DNA of 64,000 nucleotides from positions 13,708,459 through 13,772,458 of the forward strand of contig JAJLRJ010000014.1 of the NCBI GenBank assembly GCA_024195265.1, written 5' to 3'. Both the position numbers and the translations under genes were made by a program. The stretch's first letter is position 1, and each line of letters begins with the position of its first letter. This document shows, in pieces, positions 60,456 through 64,000 of the stretch. The notes under the pieces were generated by a model. It was not told where the DNA came from, ran no database searches, and saw nothing but the letters and a program-made list of their open reading frames with translations. This DNA is from Dendrophyllia cribrosa (taxonomy: Eukaryota; Cnidaria; Anthozoa; Scleractinia; Dendrophylliidae).

Positions 60456-62808
60456 GCACGGTCTACATTACCATTCCCACCCGGCTTGGCGGACCACAAG
60501 TCAAATTTGTCGTTCTGTGCCTGCTCACGCCGTGAGCATCTAATGGAGCTATCACATGAATGACATGATCAATGTAGTATAGAGCTCGGTTAGAAAGTTA
60601 AGCCGAGTATTGTGAGTTACGAAATAAAAACAAAAAATTAAGACTCAAAATAATTCAGTAATTTTACTGTGTCTGTGGTGCCCGAATAGTCGCCCAGTTT
60701 TGCCCGAATAATACTATATTTTTTACGACTGCCCCTCGTACGCCTATGCTTTGATAGACTTTCTGGCCATTGCTCCGAATCGCTAGGACTAACCTAGAGT
60801 AGCTTAGAGACGATTCAATGCTTCATGCGAAACTAGGCCGAGCTATTGTCCTTGCGTGACACAAAGATAACCGGAATTCTGTTTTCCCGCCTTTTGGTAC
60901 ACTGGTATCAACATTTTGTTGGCCAATCACATCGCTTCTCTGTTTAAAACCTCATGCGCGTGCGGGAAAAAAAGCGTAACTGTCTAGTTTTGAAAAATTT
61001 AGTTAAAAGAAATAAGTCAAGTAGTTCAGTGCTAGGTGATTTTTCAGTGTTCAGTTTGAAGCGATTGAAGTGATTATATTTATCCAACAATCGCTTATTT
61101 GAATTTTAATCTTTATTTGAATTTTTCAGGTACGCACGTGCGTACTGGCGTACAGGTAGCTACGCCCCTGCCTTCGCCGTTTTCTTCTTCTCTTGCATAA
61201 AACAGCCACACGATTTGCGTGTCGGCCATTTTGGCAACATTGTATGCGATTTTGTGATGTCGAAAGTAAAAATGTCGTACGTGTGTAAATGGTCGTAAGT
61301 CATGATGTAAGCGTGTCGCATGCGGTAATCGTAGGCAAAATCGCCCTTTACATTTCCTTTGTTCTCAAAACTGTTGGATCGCGTTGAAGTCGTTTAACGG
61401 GTCGTTTAATTTATGGCGGGACTCAAAAATGCAACCTAAATTAATTTGAATGCAATTTTAAGAGGTTTAAAGGAGGGATAGAAGAAAGAAGATGATTTTT
61501 GGAACACTAACAGACAGTTGATACCCACGCAAGAGCACCCCAGGCTGCTAGTGAACTAACTTGGTGTCCGCCTATTAATTATTAACTAAATTATAATTTT
61601 AAAACTTCATTAAATCTTCAATATTTCCTGTTTCTCTAAATTTTACAAATCAGTTTGAGAATAACTTCGAATAACTATTTGCTTCCAAAAATACCCCCAA
61701 ATCATCCAAAAATTTACAAAACGCTCCATAACATGGATTCATGAGCATAGAGTTTTTTGATTGCTTGAAACGTGAACGAGGAAAAATGGCGTTCAGGTTG
61801 AGTCCCGCCTTAATGCAACCTCGTTCCCAGGGGGGCGGGAAGAGGAGGACCTTGGGAATGAGGTTGGCATTCAACCGTTTGTGCACATTTTCCTCGCAAT
61901 GAATCATTTTTTTTTTAATGTTTTGTGTTTTATTATGTTAGTCCGAATGTTGAAACCGTTTGCAAAAACAGCCTCTGTACAACTTTTACTTTTGCCAACA
62001 TTTGCCCAGCATCGACAGCATCTGTCTAATTTTGTGTGTGTCGCACGAATGGCCAACCTTGACTCCCGACCCCTCCACCCCACAGTGACTGATACATGCG
62101 GCTTCCTCAAAAGCGCGGGAAAGAGGAAGATCAAAGGTCACGAAGTGCGGAAGATCACACAAGTCACGGAGTCGTCGTTTCGGCGTCGAGCGAGGTGCGA
62201 AGGTTTGCGTTCCTGTCTTAACGCTGCCTACATATCCAGTTTACAATGCTAATCTGCCTTTCTTAAACGTGAAGATTAAAAGGACTGTTCGGTAAGTACA
62301 AAGTAGATATTGCTTCGTCAGTAAATGCGATGAATTGTTGGCATGCAGTAGTTGAACGATCATCGCCAATTTTATGCATGGCCGGAGTTGTCAACAAAGC
62401 ATGTCTGCCCTCTGTTTCGGGACTTTTGGCGAGAAGTAAAAGAAAGAAATGTAGTATTTGTGAGGCTCTAAACAATTTGAACATTCAAATTGTTCATTAC
62501 AAGCGAAATATATATGGATTCCTCAATTTTGTTTTGGCATGAAAGTGGTGGTGTCTAATTCTTGGCTTGCACTGACGCCATATCTGGACTAAGTTTTGAA
62601 GGGCTGGAGCGCGTACCACTTCAGTGCACCAACGTAAAATGACGACCACAACTTCAAAGTCATAATATTACGCGAAAAATGTCATCACAAAAAATATGAT
62701 TCACTATTTCAGTAAGCATCTATATTCTGTTTATTTTCACGGCTTATCTGAAATTTCGTGACGAATTTTGACACATTTAAAACCTTTACAAATCGGAAGC
62801 AAAACATC
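60456..62808. other. No gene recognised; inverted match to 25.3-25.7 kb
   Basis: The stretch 61480-61690 matches 25330-25690 in the opposite orientation (shared pieces include CAACTGTCTGTTAGTGTTCC-type sequence and GACACCAAGTTAGT), pointing to an older repeat family. No coding region is recognised. Confidence 0.4.
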
Positions 62809-62812
62809 TTAA

Positions 62813-63822
62813 CCCATTGACACCTGAACCGCCCGTAACCGCCCGTACAAGACTCCACTGCTTTAAAAAATTGTAACTTTCTCAATCGTGCGAACATTGC
62901 CTTAACTAGCAGTTGTGAGCATTGACTAGAAAGTCTTTCAAATTGAGATACCCAATAAACACAAAAAAGTCAGCGATTTTTGCAGAATATCAGCGTTTGA
63001 ATTTGGACAATAACAAAAATTACCGTTTTTAACGTCATAGAAAAACAACAAAAATCACGTTTTTGCCTTTAGTTTTTTTTTATTCAAATCATCGTGGCAA
63101 ACCCAAAGGTCAACATTTACAGCAAAATTCAGTCCTAGTCCTAGCTTGGCAGTGAATTTTTTGCTCTTATTCGTTGCTCGGGCCTAGCTACAGCTTCTTA
63201 TACTAGTGCATACTCACCTTGCCTCGATTTTCAACATCACCACTGCACTGCATGCTGGGAAAAAGCCAAAAATTTTGACAGCGTTCCATTCTTTTCTCAC
63301 ACATTTCATATTTATACTAAGTCCACAGCCACTCCGACCCACCGCTGAAATTTCGCGCTTGTTGTAATCTCCTGTGGTCGCAACTTCCAAAATATGCCGC
63401 GGTAGGTCGAGAAATTCATCCAGAGTCGAGTCCCAAAGCCACTTCGTTTCCAGGCGGCCATTTTTCCAGTTCAACGAGCAACGAGCCAAATTCGTAAACG
63501 AAGTACAACACCTAACTCGCTTCATTGAGAAGTGGACTCAGAACTACCTCCAAGCTAAATGATGCTCACCAGGCAGCTACTAAAGATGAAAAATGGCTGT
63601 GAACTTACCAAAATCGTAGATAATTCATATTGGACCCTTTATTGCAAATCAACCAAGCAAAATGAGATCGTCACAATGACGTTTCCAGTAAACTCGAGCC
63701 TTCAGTGTTTTAGAACAGCAGCACTTTCAATGGTAACTCCAAATATGAAGTCACGAAATCCTATGGGGCGTGTGTATGCAGAAAATCACTCAAAAACGTA
63801 CAAATCCTCAGGTGTGAATGGG
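62813..63822. mobile_element. piggyBac-like non-autonomous element, 1.0 kb (TTAA flanks)
   Basis: TTAA at 62809-62812 and 63823-63826. The ends CCCATTGACACCTGA and TCAGGTGTGAATGGG are inverted with one mismatch; TTAA-CCC is the piggyBac pattern. Interior frames (for example 63214-63525 minus) show no transposase. Confidence 0.7.
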
Positions 63823-64000
63823 TTAAAACCTGAAACTTTTGGCGAAGGAATGCAACACTGACATCTACATTGCCATGTTAGAAACAGCTTTGTAGGATGC
63901 CAGTTTAGAATTTTGAATTGTTACGACATCATATCAAGCCAAGAATTCTTTAAATCTTTTGCTTGCGAAGCAAATTGTAATGATCAAGCTTATGCATGTT

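Larger units (their letters stand above)
58691..61170. mobile_element. Possible hAT-like element, 2.5 kb, CAGGGGCGTAG ends
   Basis: Left end CAGGGGCGTAGCCA and right end CTACGCCCCTG are inverted, followed inward by GTACGCAC-type sequence on both sides (58720 and 61130). CAGGGGCG ends are common in hAT transposons. Only a partial CCTTC match flanks it, so the 8-bp duplication is unclear. No transposase is recognised. It contains the MITE at 58741-59076 and a truncated MITE at 60305. Confidence 0.45.

Noticed and set aside
58691..61170. Firm hAT assignment for the 2.5 kb element
   Set aside because: The ends look hAT-like, but no 8-bp duplication or transposase could be shown, so it is kept only at low confidence.

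Overview
The window looks like nuclear DNA from an animal, most probably an anthozoan cnidarian such as a stony coral or sea anemone. That is inferred from a HEPN / NB-ARC / TPR gene of a type expanded in these animals, a BEL/Pao retrotransposon, LINE and tRNA-derived SINE pieces, and dense fold-back and MITE-type DNA transposons. No rRNA operon, CRISPR array or bacterial gene cluster is present. Ordinary host genes are scarce: one large immune-type gene and a few relics.

Layout. 1-4 kb: minisatellite plus a 3.8 kb element with long inverted ends and an internal ~130 bp repeat. 4-11.5 kb: MITEs, a 5'-truncated LINE (minus strand), a 1.2 kb fold-back array between minisatellites. 11.9-16.8 kb: a HEPN-coiled coil-NB-ARC-TPR gene (minus strand), frameshifted and interrupted in its TPR array by an 812 bp fold-back element with its own target duplication. 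17-26 kb: nested MITEs, several with legible target-site duplications, and SINE pieces. 26.6-33.8 kb: a BEL/Pao LTR retrotransposon (minus strand) with nearly identical LTRs but broken frames. 34-37.9 kb: small hairpin elements, relics of an ISXO2/Merlin-type transposase and a QRICH1/ZMYM-like domain, a SINE and a LINE tail. 38.0-58.3 kb: a complete 20,247 bp Polinton/Maverick (adintovirus-like) element. 58.3-64 kb: MITEs, a possible hAT-like element and a TTAA-flanked piggyBac-like element.

The main find is the Polinton at 38009-58255. It begins AG, ends CT, is flanked by the 6-bp duplication AATTAT, and sits inside a hAT-like MITE that itself carries an 8-bp duplication (TGGGAGAC). It encodes protein-primed PolB, retroviral-type integrase with chromodomain, adenain-like protease, FtsK/HerA packaging ATPase, double-jelly-roll major capsid protein, penton, core protein X-like protein, a PPxY-containing virion protein, a parvovirus-like phospholipase A2 protein, a phage-type tail fibre with a collagen-like segment and a small membrane protein. 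Capsid genes form a leftward block, ATPase-fibre-membrane protein a rightward block, and PolB runs rightward at the far end.

Less familiar features of the element are: (i) a 267-bp terminal module in the same orientation at both ends, i.e. flip at one end and flop at the other; (ii) a ~1.1 kb non-coding array of 28-bp hairpins whose spacings within each cluster (52, 53, 63, 74 bp) are close to whole turns of DNA; (iii) a family of proteins built from repeated helix-turn-helix/NUMOD1-like modules encoded on both sides of that array; and (iv) a TAAAATG-type start context at about twelve genes. Several genes are broken by single-base indels with almost no nonsense substitutions, so either very recent decay or unpolished sequence must be considered.
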